A stretch of DNA of 64,000 nucleotides from an uncultured Coriobacteriaceae bacterium (GCA_902778135.1 CACYWP010000005.1:1-64000), one strand, 5' to 3'; shown: positions 37,887 through 49,116, numbered from the stretch's first letter. Numbers and translations: made by a program. The notes: generated by a model from the letters alone, not told the origin.

Positions 37887-39353
37887 CTATTTCTTGAACA
37901 GGAAGCTCTTGATGTTGCCGAAGGCCTTGAGAGAACGCTTCAGGTCCTCGGGGTCCCTGAGGCCCGAGACGATTCGATGCGCTATGTACTTCGGTCGCAG
38001 GTAATACGTCCTTCTTGCATCGTCGCAGAAGCGCACCATCTCCTCAGAGCTGATGTTCGGCAGCTCCACGAGGGAGTTGATAGTCCCGTCCTCCTTGACG
38101 TAGTCGCAGTAGTCGCCGTGGATGTAGCCCGCCTCCTTGTACCAGCGCCACTCCTCAGTACCGGGGAACGGTAGCAGCGGGTAGAACTGTGCTGTGTCGG
38201 TGTCAAGCTCGAGAGCGAGGTCAAGGGTCTGTCTCATGGTCTCAGGCGTCTCACCCTTGTTGCCCACCATGTAGCAGGCGTGCACGGCGAGGCCTGCCCT
38301 CTTGGCATCCGCGACGTATTGTCTGACCTGCTCTATCTTGGTCCCCTTCCGAATGTTGTTGAGCACCTCCTGGTTGCCGCTCTCGATCCCAGGGATGATG
38401 AGCTTGCAGCCGGCCTTCTTCATCATCGCCATGGTCTCGTAGTCGAGGTTGACGCGCGCGTTGCACAGCCAGCGGAACCGCTTGTTAAGGCCCCGCGCAA
38501 TCATCTCCTCGCAGAACTCGACGGTTCTCTTCTTGTTGATGGTGAAGGTGTCGTCCTCGATGACGATCTCCTTGACGTCGGGAAAGTTGTCGCGGATGTA
38601 TTCGACCTCCTCGATGACGTTGAGGACGGAGCGGACACGGTACCCGTGGCCGTGCATGGTCTGCGGGTACACACAGAAGGCGCAGCGAGCCGGGCAACCC
38701 CGGCCCGTGAAGATCTGAATCTCGGGATACGCCGACGCAGAGAAGAAGTAGTCGCGGTAGTTAAGATGGCGCTTGACGAACGCGCTAGCGAAGGGGATGT
38801 CATCTAGGTCGGTGACGTAAGGGTAGTCCTCGTTTGATGCGATTTCGCCGCCTGCGGCGTAATAGGTGAGGCCACGCACGCAGAGCGGATCCTCCCCATC
38901 GCGAAGCGCGCGTGCCACGTCGCGCACGATATAGTCGAACTCGTGGCGCGCAACCGCGTCAACGCCCCTGCAGCGCGAGAGCGTCTCCTCTGGTAGCGCC
39001 GAGGGGTGCGTACCCACCAGCATCACGAAGGCGTTCGGGTACAGCTGCTTGAGCCTGTCACCGAACGCCATGTCGGAGTATATGGACGGGGTGCTCGTGT
39101 CGATGACGAAGAGCTTTGCCACAGCCCCTCCGTGGTCGCGCACCCATTTGAGCGATTCCTCCTCGCCGAGGGGGAACGCCGGCGCGTCGAGGAGGGATAC
39201 CTCGAAGCCGTCCTGCTCGCAAACGGCCGCAGCGTAGATGAGCCACAGGGGATAGTAGAGTGTACCCGATCGCGTGATGGCGGCACTCCGGTTCTCGCGC
39301 GCGAAGCGCCCGTACTCGGCCTTGAAGGGCGGGTTGACGAATATGGCCTTCAT
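37887..39353 (-). CDS. B12-binding-domain radical SAM enzyme
   Basis: 488 aa. N-terminal cobalamin-binding-like Rossmann region (1-150), then the [4Fe-4S] motif GCPARCAFC (Cys220, 224, 227) and a TIM-barrel, IVIEDDTFTINKKR, CNARVNLD, PGIESGNQEVLNNI. Such class B enzymes often methylate or rearrange carbon centres. In a glycan locus it probably modifies a sugar or its precursor. AAGGAGAGG before the ATG. Confidence 0.85.
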   Translation of the reverse strand: MKAIFVNPPFKAEYGRFARENRSAAITRSGTLYYPLWLIYAAAVCEQDGFEVSLLDAPAFPLGEEESLKWVRDHGGAVAKLFVIDTSTPSIYSDMAFGDRLKQLYPNAFVMLVGTHPSALPEETLSRCRGVDAVARHEFDYIVRDVARALRDGEDPLCVRGLTYYAAGGEIASNEDYPYVTDLDDIPFASAFVKRHLNYRDYFFSASAYPEIQIFTGRGCPARCAFCVYPQTMHGHGYRVRSVLNVIEEVEYIRDNFPDVKEIVIEDDTFTINKKRTVEFCEEMIARGLNKRFRWLCNARVNLDYETMAMMKKAGCKLIIPGIESGNQEVLNNIRKGTKIEQVRQYVADAKRAGLAVHACYMVGNKGETPETMRQTLDLALELDTDTAQFYPLLPFPGTEEWRWYKEAGYIHGDYCDYVKEDGTINSLVELPNISSEEMVRFCDDARRTYYLRPKYIAHRIVSGLRDPEDLKRSLKAFGNIKSFLFKK

Positions 39354-39362
39354 TTCCTCTCC

Positions 39363-40229
39363 TTATCTCACCCAGGCAATTGCGGGGTCCCAAACCCTCT
39401 TTGACCTGAATAGATATCCGTGCTTCACGAAGTAATGTGCGAGCCCCCTCATGTGACTCGCGTTGGTTCTGCTTATTAACTTCTTGTGGGACAGACGCTG
39501 ATACGCATGGAGAATCTCGGCGTCGTGGGCAAGGACCACCCTCAAGCCCGCTTTGTGCACCCTGACGCACCAGTCAACGTCCTCCGGGGCATAGAAGATA
39601 TCCTCGTCGAGTGGACCGACCTCCCTGTACGTCGAATACGGAAGGAGCCAGCAGGCTGACAGCAGGTAGCCTACATCCTGCAGCCCGCCTCTAACCGGGG
39701 TATCGCATACCTCAGCATCCGCAGCGATCGACCTCAGGAACCCCATGGGGATTCCCTTCCCCAGCTTGATGGGGAGCGTCGGAAGACTCCGCCCGGAGAA
39801 CTGCAGCTCGCCCTCTTCGTTGCGCATCCTCGGTCCCATCACGCCGATAGCACGACCCTCGTTAGCGGAGTAGTGCGCGCACATCGCCTCGAACGCAGCG
39901 GAGTAGACCTCGGTGTCAGAGTCCAGCACACAGATGTAGTCGGTCCCTTCGGGAATGCGGCTCAGGAGAGCGTTACGCGACCTCGTCGTGCCGGTGTTGC
40001 TATCGGCACAGACGAGCACGACCTTGCCCTCGCTTACCTCGCTCTTATACCGAGATGCAATGTGCTCTGGAGTCCCGTCCGTTGACCCGTTGTCAAAGAC
40101 GAAAGCTTTGACCTCCCGGAATGGAAGGCGCAGGACGGAGTCTAGACAGCGGTCGACGTATGATGCAGAATTCCAGGTGAGGATGCAGAAGGCGCAGGAG
40201 GCCTCACCCATGGTTGGAAGCGTGATCAC
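39363..40229 (-). CDS. Glycosyltransferase family 2
   Basis: 288 aa. AFCILTWNSASYVDRCLDSV, FDNGSTDGT, CVLDSDTEV (DxD) and YAPEDVDWCVRVHKAGLRVV are standard GT-A/GT2 blocks, close to rhamnosyltransferases. The start is GTG at 40229, overlapping the stop of the sugar-phosphate transferase (GTGA) with GGAGG 9 nt upstream; the ATG at 40211 has no such site. Confidence 0.85.
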   Translation of the reverse strand: MITLPTMGEASCAFCILTWNSASYVDRCLDSVLRLPFREVKAFVFDNGSTDGTPEHIASRYKSEVSEGKVVLVCADSNTGTTRSRNALLSRIPEGTDYICVLDSDTEVYSAAFEAMCAHYSANEGRAIGVMGPRMRNEEGELQFSGRSLPTLPIKLGKGIPMGFLRSIAADAEVCDTPVRGGLQDVGYLLSACWLLPYSTYREVGPLDEDIFYAPEDVDWCVRVHKAGLRVVLAHDAEILHAYQRLSHKKLISRTNASHMRGLAHYFVKHGYLFRSKRVWDPAIAWVR

Positions 40230-40924
40230 CTGCCAGTACCTCCGAACATCACGCCGAAGGTCCTCGCGAAGACCCTCAGGTCCGTCGCCAGGCCCGCGTT
40301 GCGCACGTACCACAGCTCCAGCTCCTGCCGGGCCCCGTTCTCCCAGGTGGCGTCGTTGCGGTCCGTCACCTGCCACCAGCCGGTGATGCCGGGGCGCACG
40401 GAGAGCACCTCGTCGCGGTCCTCGCCGAACTCGTACGTCTCCTCGAGCGTCACGGGGCGCGGGCCGATGACCGACATGTCGCCCGCGAGCACGTTGATGA
40501 ACTGGGGGACCTCGTCCAGGCTCGTCTTGCGGATGAACCTGCCGAGCTTGGTCACGCGCGGGTCGTCGTCGACCTTCTGCTCGCGCCGCCACTGGGCCAT
40601 CTGGGCCTCGTCGAGGTACTTCTCTGGCCTCTCGTGCGCGTCCGAGTACATGGACCTGAACTTGTAGATGCGTATCTCGCGCCCGTCCTTGCCGATGCGC
40701 CTCTGGCGGAACATCGGGCCGCCGGGGCTCTCGAGGGAGATCGCCGCGCCGAGCGCGACTCCGGGGACGAGGAGCACAACCAAAACCCCCGCACTGAAGC
40801 ACACATCGAACGCCCGCTTCACCACGCGATACCCAAGGCTTCCGCCAACACCCTGCGTCTCTAAAGCAAAATCGGCGGAACCTGCCGGCTCCGCCGCGAC
40901 GCTGCTATTCGTCTGCATTTCCAT
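40226..40924 (-). CDS. Undecaprenyl-phosphate sugar-1-phosphate transferase (initiating enzyme)
   Basis: 232 aa, small monotopic phosphoglycosyl transferase. One re-entrant hydrophobic helix (38-63), then KRAFD, FRQRRIGKDGREIRIYKFRSM, the catalytic Asp137-Glu138 in KTSLDEVPQF, and GDMSVIGPRP. It starts the repeat unit on the lipid carrier. The ATG lies inside the end of loaP (20 bp overlap). No Wzz or tyrosine kinase genes are in the window. Confidence 0.9.
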   Translation of the reverse strand: MEMQTNSSVAAEPAGSADFALETQGVGGSLGYRVVKRAFDVCFSAGVLVVLLVPGVALGAAISLESPGGPMFRQRRIGKDGREIRIYKFRSMYSDAHERPEKYLDEAQMAQWRREQKVDDDPRVTKLGRFIRKTSLDEVPQFINVLAGDMSVIGPRPVTLEETYEFGEDRDEVLSVRPGITGWWQVTDRNDATWENGARQELELWYVRNAGLATDLRVFARTFGVMFGGTGR

Positions 40925-41468
40925 CTTCAGGAATAATTCCTAACCCCACCGTCGTCGTAACGCGCTTCCCGCCGACGTCTATCTCCACGAACGCCAGGCT
41001 CTTGCGCCTGCTCACCCGCGTGATCATCCCCTCGCGGCCCACTAGCGCTCCGCTGGTCACCACCAGCGTGTCGCCCTTCTTGTAGGCGAAGCTCATGGGG
41101 ATGGTTCTCTCGCCGGCCTTGGTGAACTCCTCCATCCAGACACGCTCGTCTTCGCGCAGGGGAACGAACGTCTCTCCGGAGGTCAGCAGCCTCGAGAACT
41201 CGGGCACGCCGCGCAGCAGGTGCGCCAGCGTGGCCGGGTCGGCCGTCACAGCCACCACATAGCCCGGCAACAGCGGCTTTTCCTTGTATCGCCACTCTCC
41301 GCGATACTTCATCTGGGTCTGGAACTGGGGGCTGAAGCACTCCCGCAACAGGGGCTCATCCCTGTCCGACGCAAGGTCCGCCTCGGCGCATGCCCGCTCG
41401 ATAACGCGGCACATCTGTGCCTCGCTGCCCGTCTGCACCTGCACCACATACCATCCAGGCGTTCGCAT
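40905..41468 (-). CDS. loaP: LoaP-type NusG paralogue (processive antiterminator)
   Basis: 187 aa. N-terminal NGN domain (WYVVQVQTGSEAQMCRVIE; KPLLPGYVV) and a C-terminal KOW domain (GDTLVVTSGALVGREGMITR). The KOW Arg/Lys-rich end (RVSRRKSLAFVEID) is typical of LoaP rather than of housekeeping NusG. Placed as first gene of the 13 kb polysaccharide locus it likely keeps RNA polymerase going over the whole operon. RBS GCGAGGGGG. A ~350 nt leader precedes it. Confidence 0.85.
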   Translation of the reverse strand: MRTPGWYVVQVQTGSEAQMCRVIERACAEADLASDRDEPLLRECFSPQFQTQMKYRGEWRYKEKPLLPGYVVAVTADPATLAHLLRGVPEFSRLLTSGETFVPLREDERVWMEEFTKAGERTIPMSFAYKKGDTLVVTSGALVGREGMITRVSRRKSLAFVEIDVGGKRVTTTVGLGIIPEDGNADE

Positions 41469-41616
41469 CCGTCCAGCCCCCTCGCATCGGCAACGGCCCT
41501 GCGTCCGATGGCTATGGCTGCGCCATCCGGCCGTATGCCGTCACAAGAGACGTATTCGTTCCCCGACAGGAGGGCTGCCGCGAGGGCCCGCGCCGCCTGG
41601 AGCAGAGAAGTTGTGT

Positions 41617-41653
41617 GCAGCTTGCCGTCCGCTTGTTGCGGACAGCTCCCTGC
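41617..41653 (-). promoter_or_regulatory. Leader RNA hairpin upstream of loaP
   Basis: On the minus strand GTCCGC (41643-41638) pairs with GCGGAC (41632-41627) over a 5 nt loop, and AGCT (41647-41644) with AGCT (41622-41619) after a 4 nt bulge. LoaP proteins are known to recognise an RNA hairpin in the leader they act on; this is the strongest hairpin between the loaP start and the suggested promoter. Confidence 0.4.
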
Positions 41654-41829
41654 GGTCGATGCGCTCGCCCCATGGCAAGTGCACCCATCGCAGAGGGCTG
41701 TTGCGCCGCTAGATCGCCCGTGCCACCTCCTTGCGTCCCATTACCTCCATAACGCCCGACCCGTCCTCTCGCCCGTCTTCACAACCACTCGTCAGCACCC
41801 ATTGGTTGTTTGTTTTACAAACTCTCTTA

Positions 41830-41859
41830 ATTAGACAAACATGACACCGCTACCGACAA
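41830..41859 (-). promoter_or_regulatory. Candidate promoter of the polysaccharide locus
   Basis: Minus strand TTGTCG (41859-41854), 18 bp, TCTAAT (41835-41830). An inverted repeat GTTTGT/ACAAAC (41808-41813 and 41817-41822) covers the likely start point and could be an operator. The AT-rich block 41800-41840 stands out in GC-rich DNA. The rest of 41469-42151 holds no gene I can support. Confidence 0.4.
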
Positions 41860-42151
41860 ACCGTCGCTAAAGAGGTACTGCTCGGCCTCATTCCGAGCGC
41901 CAGAACCCTTCTCCGCAGATACATGCCTTGACATGCCAGTTCGTCAGACGGTGTCTACCTGCCAGCCGCCCTTCCACGGTCACCGACCGCATGCCCGAAT
42001 GTTTGTTTATCTAAGAAATTCTAGTTGTCCGCGTTTTGGACTGTCAAGCGCCGTAACCCCACCACACACGACACGCAACAAAGCCCGAGCAGGTGGAAAA
42101 CGGAGGTGGCGATCGGGTGTCAACCCGCCCTCTGGCGCTCATATGGGAACC

Positions 42152-42246
42152 GAACTACCCACATCGGTCATTGCTCTTTAACTATCTGCTCTACTCCACA
42201 GGACAGAATCGGCTGACCGAAAGAAGAAGACCGGGTGTGGGTAGGT
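42152..42246. repeat. ~95-bp inverted-repeat element, copy 1 (reverse orientation)
   Basis: AACTACCCACA (42153-42163) at one end and TGTGGGTAGGT (42236-42246) at the other are complementary at 10 of 11 positions. Its right arm plus inner flank (GAAAGAAGAAGACCGGGTG) matches the reverse complement of the left arm of copy 2, so it lies in the opposite direction. The interior has diverged. Confidence 0.65.
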
Positions 42247-42292
42247 GCTATTCGGGCGTGAATGGGATGCTTGGTGCTGGCTGATCCGGGCA

Positions 42293-42390
42293 GAAACTAC
42301 CCACACCCGTTCTTCTTTTCGAGTTTCAACCACAAACGCGCAGGTAAAATAATCCAGACCGTAAAAACTAGCCCAGGTGTGGGCAGTTTC
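42293..42390. repeat. 98-bp inverted-repeat element, copy 2
   Basis: GAAACTACCCACACC (42293-42307) and GGTGTGGGCAGTTTC (42376-42390) are complementary at 14 of 15 positions. The interior shares TTCTTCTTTTCG, CGCAGGT and CCGTAAAAA plus AGCCCA with copy 3 at the same distances. It lies 55 bp beyond the stop of the nuclease-like gene. Confidence 0.8.
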
Positions 42391-42445
42391 CTCTCCAGCA
42401 TGACGCCGCCAACCCCCACAAACCCAGCCACCACCCCGCGCCGAC

Positions 42446-43606
42446 CTACAGCTTGCCAGCCTCTTCCGCCTCCCGACCCGTCAGGATCGCAAACAACCGC
42501 CGCCGCCTCAGCGCCTCGACCTTGCTCGGTTCCCGCAGCTTCTCGCCCAGCCCGAACGCCACCTGCCGCGCTAGCAGCTCCACGCCACCCACGCTGCGCA
42601 TCGCCTCGGTGGTCGCCCGCAGGCACAGGCACCCCTTCAGCGCCAGCACGTTCGACCGCACCGCATCCTCGCCCGCCTTGCGCGACTGCGCAGCCGCCGT
42701 CACGTCATCTCCCACCCCATGGAACTCGTCGCTGTCATATTCGAGAACGACGTCGCGACCCTGGCCCCGGTCCTCCCACAGCAGGTCCGGCGTCACCTGT
42801 TCCATCGATACTGGAACATAGGGCAGTCCGCGCACGTTCACCGCATGGTTCATCAGCGGCCGCGGCAACCCGAACCCGCCCCACTCGACCGGCAGCGTCA
42901 GCATCATCACCAGCGCAGTCTCCATCGGCGATGCCGATCCCTCAAAGCCCAACCGCAGCGCCTCGCGCACGCGCCGCTCACCGAACACCCCGTCTAGCTG
43001 GGACAACACCTGCCCGATTCGTTCCTTGCTGGTCAGCGGAGCCACCCGATAGCGTGGCGTGCCCTCGCCGACCGCCAGCCGATACGTCCCGCAGAACTCG
43101 CAGACCAGCATCGCCAGCCGCACGATACGCACCGTGCGCTCCCAATGCCATGGATGGTCGAAGGCCGCGTCATGCGGGTCCAGCCCCGCGAAGGCCATCG
43201 CGTCACGCTCGGCATGCAGGTCGCGCGTGAAGCGCTTGACGAGCGGCTGGCTCTTCAGCTGGTATCCCGCGTGTTGGACGATGACCAGTTCCGGCCCGCT
43301 GACCAGCAGGTACTCCCCCAATCGCACCATCGATCCCGCCGGTACCGGGCCTCCCCACACGTGGAAGTGCGCCCGTTTGCCACGGCGGCGCTGATCCTTG
43401 GAGAAGACCAGCAGGTCAACGGGCCGCGACACGATGCCATGCGCGGCGAGGTCCACCTGTCGCTCCCATCGGGCAAAGTCTCGCTGGGACAGGATGAGGC
43501 CCTCCTTGTGCGGCAGTTGGCGGCTCTGTTCGGGCCAGCGCGGCTCGTTGCCATCCAGGAGGCGCAGTGCCTCGCAGGCGCTCCGGTGGCTGACGAACCC
43601 GAACAT
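42446..43606 (-). CDS. Restriction-endonuclease-like protein flanked by repeat elements
   Basis: 386 aa from the ATG at 43606 (GAGAGGGG upstream). The C-terminal part has VVLEYDSDEFHG (289-297 region) and, 20 residues later, EDAVRSNVLALKGCLCLRAT, the Glu/Asp/His and D-R pattern of DUF559/Vsr-like endonuclease folds. The N-terminal ~200 residues (RRRGKRAHFHVWGG; GEYLLVSGPELVIVQ) recall AbiEi-type regulator domains that carry a fused nuclease in actinobacteria. It lies exactly between two copies of a ~97 bp repeat, and its upstream copy reaches to within 20 bp of the start codon. Function not established. Confidence 0.65.
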   Translation of the reverse strand: MFGFVSHRSACEALRLLDGNEPRWPEQSRQLPHKEGLILSQRDFARWERQVDLAAHGIVSRPVDLLVFSKDQRRRGKRAHFHVWGGPVPAGSMVRLGEYLLVSGPELVIVQHAGYQLKSQPLVKRFTRDLHAERDAMAFAGLDPHDAAFDHPWHWERTVRIVRLAMLVCEFCGTYRLAVGEGTPRYRVAPLTSKERIGQVLSQLDGVFGERRVREALRLGFEGSASPMETALVMMLTLPVEWGGFGLPRPLMNHAVNVRGLPYVPVSMEQVTPDLLWEDRGQGRDVVLEYDSDEFHGVGDDVTAAAQSRKAGEDAVRSNVLALKGCLCLRATTEAMRSVGGVELLARQVAFGLGEKLREPSKVEALRRRRLFAILTGREAEEAGKL

Positions 43607-43625
43607 CGACCATCCCCTCTCGGTC

Positions 43626-43721
43626 AAACTACCCACACCTGATTCTCTTTTGGGATTCTAGCCGTATTTCCGCAGGTTGGCTTTTCTCATCCGTAAAAAG
43701 AAGCCCAAGTGTGGGTAGTTT
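43626..43721. repeat. 96-bp inverted-repeat element, copy 3
   Basis: AAACTACCCACACCT (43626-43640) and AAGTGTGGGTAGTTT (43707-43721) are complementary at 14 of 15 positions. Same orientation and interior landmarks as copy 2. It ends 19 bp from the nuclease-like start codon and 49 bp from the GH13 stop. Confidence 0.8.
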
Positions 43722-43769
43722 CCGCCACCGGAGCAGCCGCCACCGGCACCCGAAGCCCCCGCCGAAACC

Positions 43770-45482
43770 TCACTCGCCGTCCTGCCACAGGTACACCCGG
43801 CACTCGTACGGACGCAGGAAGAAGGCGTTCCCCTCCAGCGGCGCATCCTCGTACCCGCACAGGCAGAGCTCCCCCGCCGCCAAGTCAAACCCGTCTGGCG
43901 CCGAGAAGTACGCCACGCGCGGCGACAGCGAGCACACCACCAGCAGCCGTTGCCCGCAGCCCTCGCGCGCATACGCATACAGCTGCCTACTGCCCCGCTT
44001 GAACTCGCGATACGTCCCCTCTCGCACCACGGCCAACCTGCGCCTCAGCGCAATCGCCTCGCGGTAGAACGCCAGCAGCGACCGCGGGTCCTGCTCCGCC
44101 GCCTCGACGTTGATCTCCACGTAGTTGGGATTCAGCGGATACCACGGAGCCGCCGTCCCGTCGCCCCCGACAAACCCCGCGCCTGCTGCCGCGCTCCACT
44201 GCACGGGCGTGCGCGCATGGTCACGCGTCGCTCGGTTGACCAGCCACAACCCCGCCTGCTCCGACAGCCCCATCTGGCGCACCAGCCGGTACTGGTTGAA
44301 GGTCGACACATCCGCCGACTCGTCCACACTGTCCAGATGCGTGTTCGTCATGCCGATCTCCTGGCCCTGGTAGACGAACGGCGTCCCGCGCAGGAACAGG
44401 TAGCTGCAGGCCAGCGACTTGCCGCTCTCCACGCGATACCGCTCGCTGCCATAACGGCTGATGATGCGTGGGTGGTCGTGGTTCTCGAGGTAGAGCGCGT
44501 TCCAAGCCCGACCGGCCAACCCCGTCTGCCACGTGCCCAACGCCCGCTTGTAGGATCGCAGGTCGAACGGCCGCGGGATCCAGTCGGTGAACACGCAGTC
44601 CGCCCCCATGTGCTCGAAGGTGAACAGCATGTCCAGCTCCTGGTCGGGTCCCTCTTCCGCGTATTCCAGCGCCTTCTGCGCGCCAATCATCGGAGCCTCG
44701 CCCAGTGCCATGCAGTCGTAGTCGTCCAGCACGTCGTGGCGGAACTGGCGCAGGTACTCGTGCACGCGTGGACCATGGTCGTAGAAGCGCATCCCGCGCG
44801 CGGCCGGACGCAGCGGGTTGTCGTCGGGCAGGCCAGGCGTCTTGCTGATGTAGGTGATGACGTCCTCGCGGAAGCCGTCCACCCCCATGTCCAGCCAGAA
44901 GCGCATGATGCTCTCGACCTCGTCGCGCACCTCGGGGTTGTCCATGTTCAGGTCGGGCTGCTTCTTGGCAAAGATGTGCAGGTACCATTGGTCGCGCGCA
45001 GGCTCGTACTCCCACGCCTTGCCCTCGAAGAGGCTGTCCCAGTTGTTGGGAGGGGTGCCGCCGTCCTCGGGTGCGCCGGGCGTCTTGCCATCGCGCCAGA
45101 TGTACCAGTCGGCGTAGCGGTTGTCGCGCGAAGTGCGGCTCTCCTTGAACCATGCGCACTCGTCGGAGCTGTGGTTGACGACCAGGTCCATGATGACCCG
45201 CAGGCCGCGCTCGTGCGCGCCGTCCAGCACCTGACGAAAGACGTCCAGCGTGCCGTATTCGGGGTTGATGTCGTAATAGTCGGCGATGTCATAGCCGAAG
45301 TCCGCCTGGGGGCTGGGGTAGAGCGGGCTGAACCAGATGCCCGTGACGCCCAGGCTGGCGATGTAGTCGAGCTTGCCCAGCACGCCCCACAGGTCGCCGA
45401 TCCCGTCGCCGTTGCCGTCGCAGAAGCTTCGCGGCCAGATCTGGTAGAAGACGGCATCCTTGTACCAACGCGTGCGCTGCAT
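43770..45482 (-). CDS. GH13 alpha-glucosidase (oligo-1,6-glucosidase / alpha-glucosidase type)
   Basis: 570 aa, the usual length. FYQIWPRSFCDGNGDGIGD, DLVVNHSSDE, nucleophile Asp207 in GVDGFREDVI, acid/base Glu262 in ALGEAP, and LENHDHPR with the third carboxylate. The FRED in place of the common FRMD is a small deviation. It hydrolyses alpha-linked glucosides such as isomaltose, sucrose or trehalose phosphate in the cytoplasm; the exact linkage is not determined. Divergent from an RpiR regulator. Confidence 0.88.
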   Translation of the reverse strand: MQRTRWYKDAVFYQIWPRSFCDGNGDGIGDLWGVLGKLDYIASLGVTGIWFSPLYPSPQADFGYDIADYYDINPEYGTLDVFRQVLDGAHERGLRVIMDLVVNHSSDECAWFKESRTSRDNRYADWYIWRDGKTPGAPEDGGTPPNNWDSLFEGKAWEYEPARDQWYLHIFAKKQPDLNMDNPEVRDEVESIMRFWLDMGVDGFREDVITYISKTPGLPDDNPLRPAARGMRFYDHGPRVHEYLRQFRHDVLDDYDCMALGEAPMIGAQKALEYAEEGPDQELDMLFTFEHMGADCVFTDWIPRPFDLRSYKRALGTWQTGLAGRAWNALYLENHDHPRIISRYGSERYRVESGKSLACSYLFLRGTPFVYQGQEIGMTNTHLDSVDESADVSTFNQYRLVRQMGLSEQAGLWLVNRATRDHARTPVQWSAAAGAGFVGGDGTAAPWYPLNPNYVEINVEAAEQDPRSLLAFYREAIALRRRLAVVREGTYREFKRGSRQLYAYAREGCGQRLLVVCSLSPRVAYFSAPDGFDLAAGELCLCGYEDAPLEGNAFFLRPYECRVYLWQDGE

Positions 45483-45691
45483 GGGAGTTCCCCTCGGTCG
45501 GGGTGGCGTGCCTCCACCTTACGCCTGGCATCCCCGCTGCTGCCGCTGATACTGGCGAATGGAGCGCACGACCTGCGGATGCGCCACACGAGGCGAGCTG
45601 CGCCGGGCGTTCCGCACGCTCCCACTAGCCCAAGACTGCTCCTTGCCTATACCATTAGGCTTGACCGAGGAGCCTACCACGGGAGGCGCTC

Positions 45692-48162
<2,471 letters not shown>

Positions 48163-48206
48163 CAAAAACCTGACAACGGGGACGATCTCAAGAGAGAGGA
48201 ATCATC

Positions 48207-48863
48207 ATGGCAGACATCAACCGCATCGTGGTCATGGACTCGGAGTACTGCAGCATGGGCCGCTGGATTTCGATCATCGTGGGAGACGCGACCGGCCTTA
48301 AGCTCTACGAGAGCCGCGAGCTCTGCGCCTTGGCGGATGAGGACTGGCTGATCCCCGCTTACCTCGATGATTTTGACGCACGCCTGGTGGGACGCGACCC
48401 GGCTGAGGTGGCCGCCGATCCGGAGTTCCAGCGCGTGCACGAAGCCCTCTCGCGCGCCATTCGCAAGGCGGCCGAAGCTGGCCCCTGCTTCATCCACGAG
48501 CGCGCCGCCTCCACCATTCTGGCCGACCGCGATGACCTGCTGCGCGTGATGCTCTACGGCTCCAACGTGGAGGACAAGTACCCGCGCGTGATCATCGACC
48601 CCACGGTGCCACTGGGCGAGGACGCCACGCGCGAGCAGCTTGACGCCGAGCTCTGCGCGCAGGACCAGCGCCGCTCCGTCTACCACGATGCCGTGGCCGC
48701 CATCCCCTGGGGCGACAAGCGCGGCTACGACCTCTGCCTGGACAGCTCCGCCCTGGGCCGCGAGAAGTGCGCCGAGATGATCATTGCCGCCCTGCAGCCC
48801 TGCGCGCTCGACCCCAAGCGCTGCGCCGCGGCCGTCGACCGCTTCATGGCCAGCTTCAAGTAG
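48207..48863 (+). CDS. Cytidylate-kinase-like family protein
   Basis: 218 aa. MADINRIVVMDSEYCSMGRW occupies the place of the SREYGSGGR P-loop of Cytidylate_kin_2 proteins, but with altered Gly/Lys positions, so ATP binding may be weak or lost. IHERAASTILADRDDLLRVMLYG matches the family's central part. GAGAGAGGAATCATC precedes the ATG. It follows the GH1 gene by 44 bp. Function of these proteins is not established. Confidence 0.7.
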   Translation: MADINRIVVMDSEYCSMGRWISIIVGDATGLKLYESRELCALADEDWLIPAYLDDFDARLVGRDPAEVAADPEFQRVHEALSRAIRKAAEAGPCFIHERAASTILADRDDLLRVMLYGSNVEDKYPRVIIDPTVPLGEDATREQLDAELCAQDQRRSVYHDAVAAIPWGDKRGYDLCLDSSALGREKCAEMIIAALQPCALDPKRCAAAVDRFMASFK

Positions 48864-49063
48864 CAGGATTGTTCAAGACAAGAACGATACGGTGGGCAAG
48901 AACGGTGCAACGGACAACGAAAGACCACCAGTGAGGGGAAAAGACCATGGCAGAAGACATTCGCAGATGACCAACCCCGAGGGAATCGCCGAGTTTGACC
49001 GCGGCTACACGGTGCCCGACTGCGTCGTGCTCGGTTCTAGGCTGACCGCGGTCTTACATGCAC
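48864..49063. other. Gene-poor stretch with short start-like remnants
   Basis: A good ribosome site (GAGGGG) is followed by ATG at 48946, but that frame stops after seven codons; an overlapping frame at 48967 begins MTNPEGIAEFDRGYTVPDC and becomes unlike protein after the hairpin. This could be the stub of a deleted gene. Nothing else is recognisable here. Confidence 0.3.
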
Positions 49064-49116
49064 GACGGAGCCCCCTGCGACAAGCTGGCTTGCAGCACGT
49101 CGCAGGGGGCTCCGTC
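49064..49116. terminator. Very strong 18-bp hairpin
   Basis: Bases 49064-49081 pair perfectly with 49099-49116 across a 17 nt loop (GGAGCCCCCTGCGAC and complement). There is no T run on either side. It resembles the cysE terminator stem in its GGAGCCCC core and probably ends transcripts from both directions. Confidence 0.65.

Noticed and set aside
42024..42040. A third copy of the GCRNACAAC element (GTTGTCCGCGTTTTGG)
   Set aside because: One motif resembles the first block of the element, but the expected CTACGCAGAA block 34 bp later and the later motifs are absent.
48946..48969. Short gene starting MAEDIRR
   Set aside because: It stops after seven codons despite a good ribosome site; kept only as a possible gene stub.
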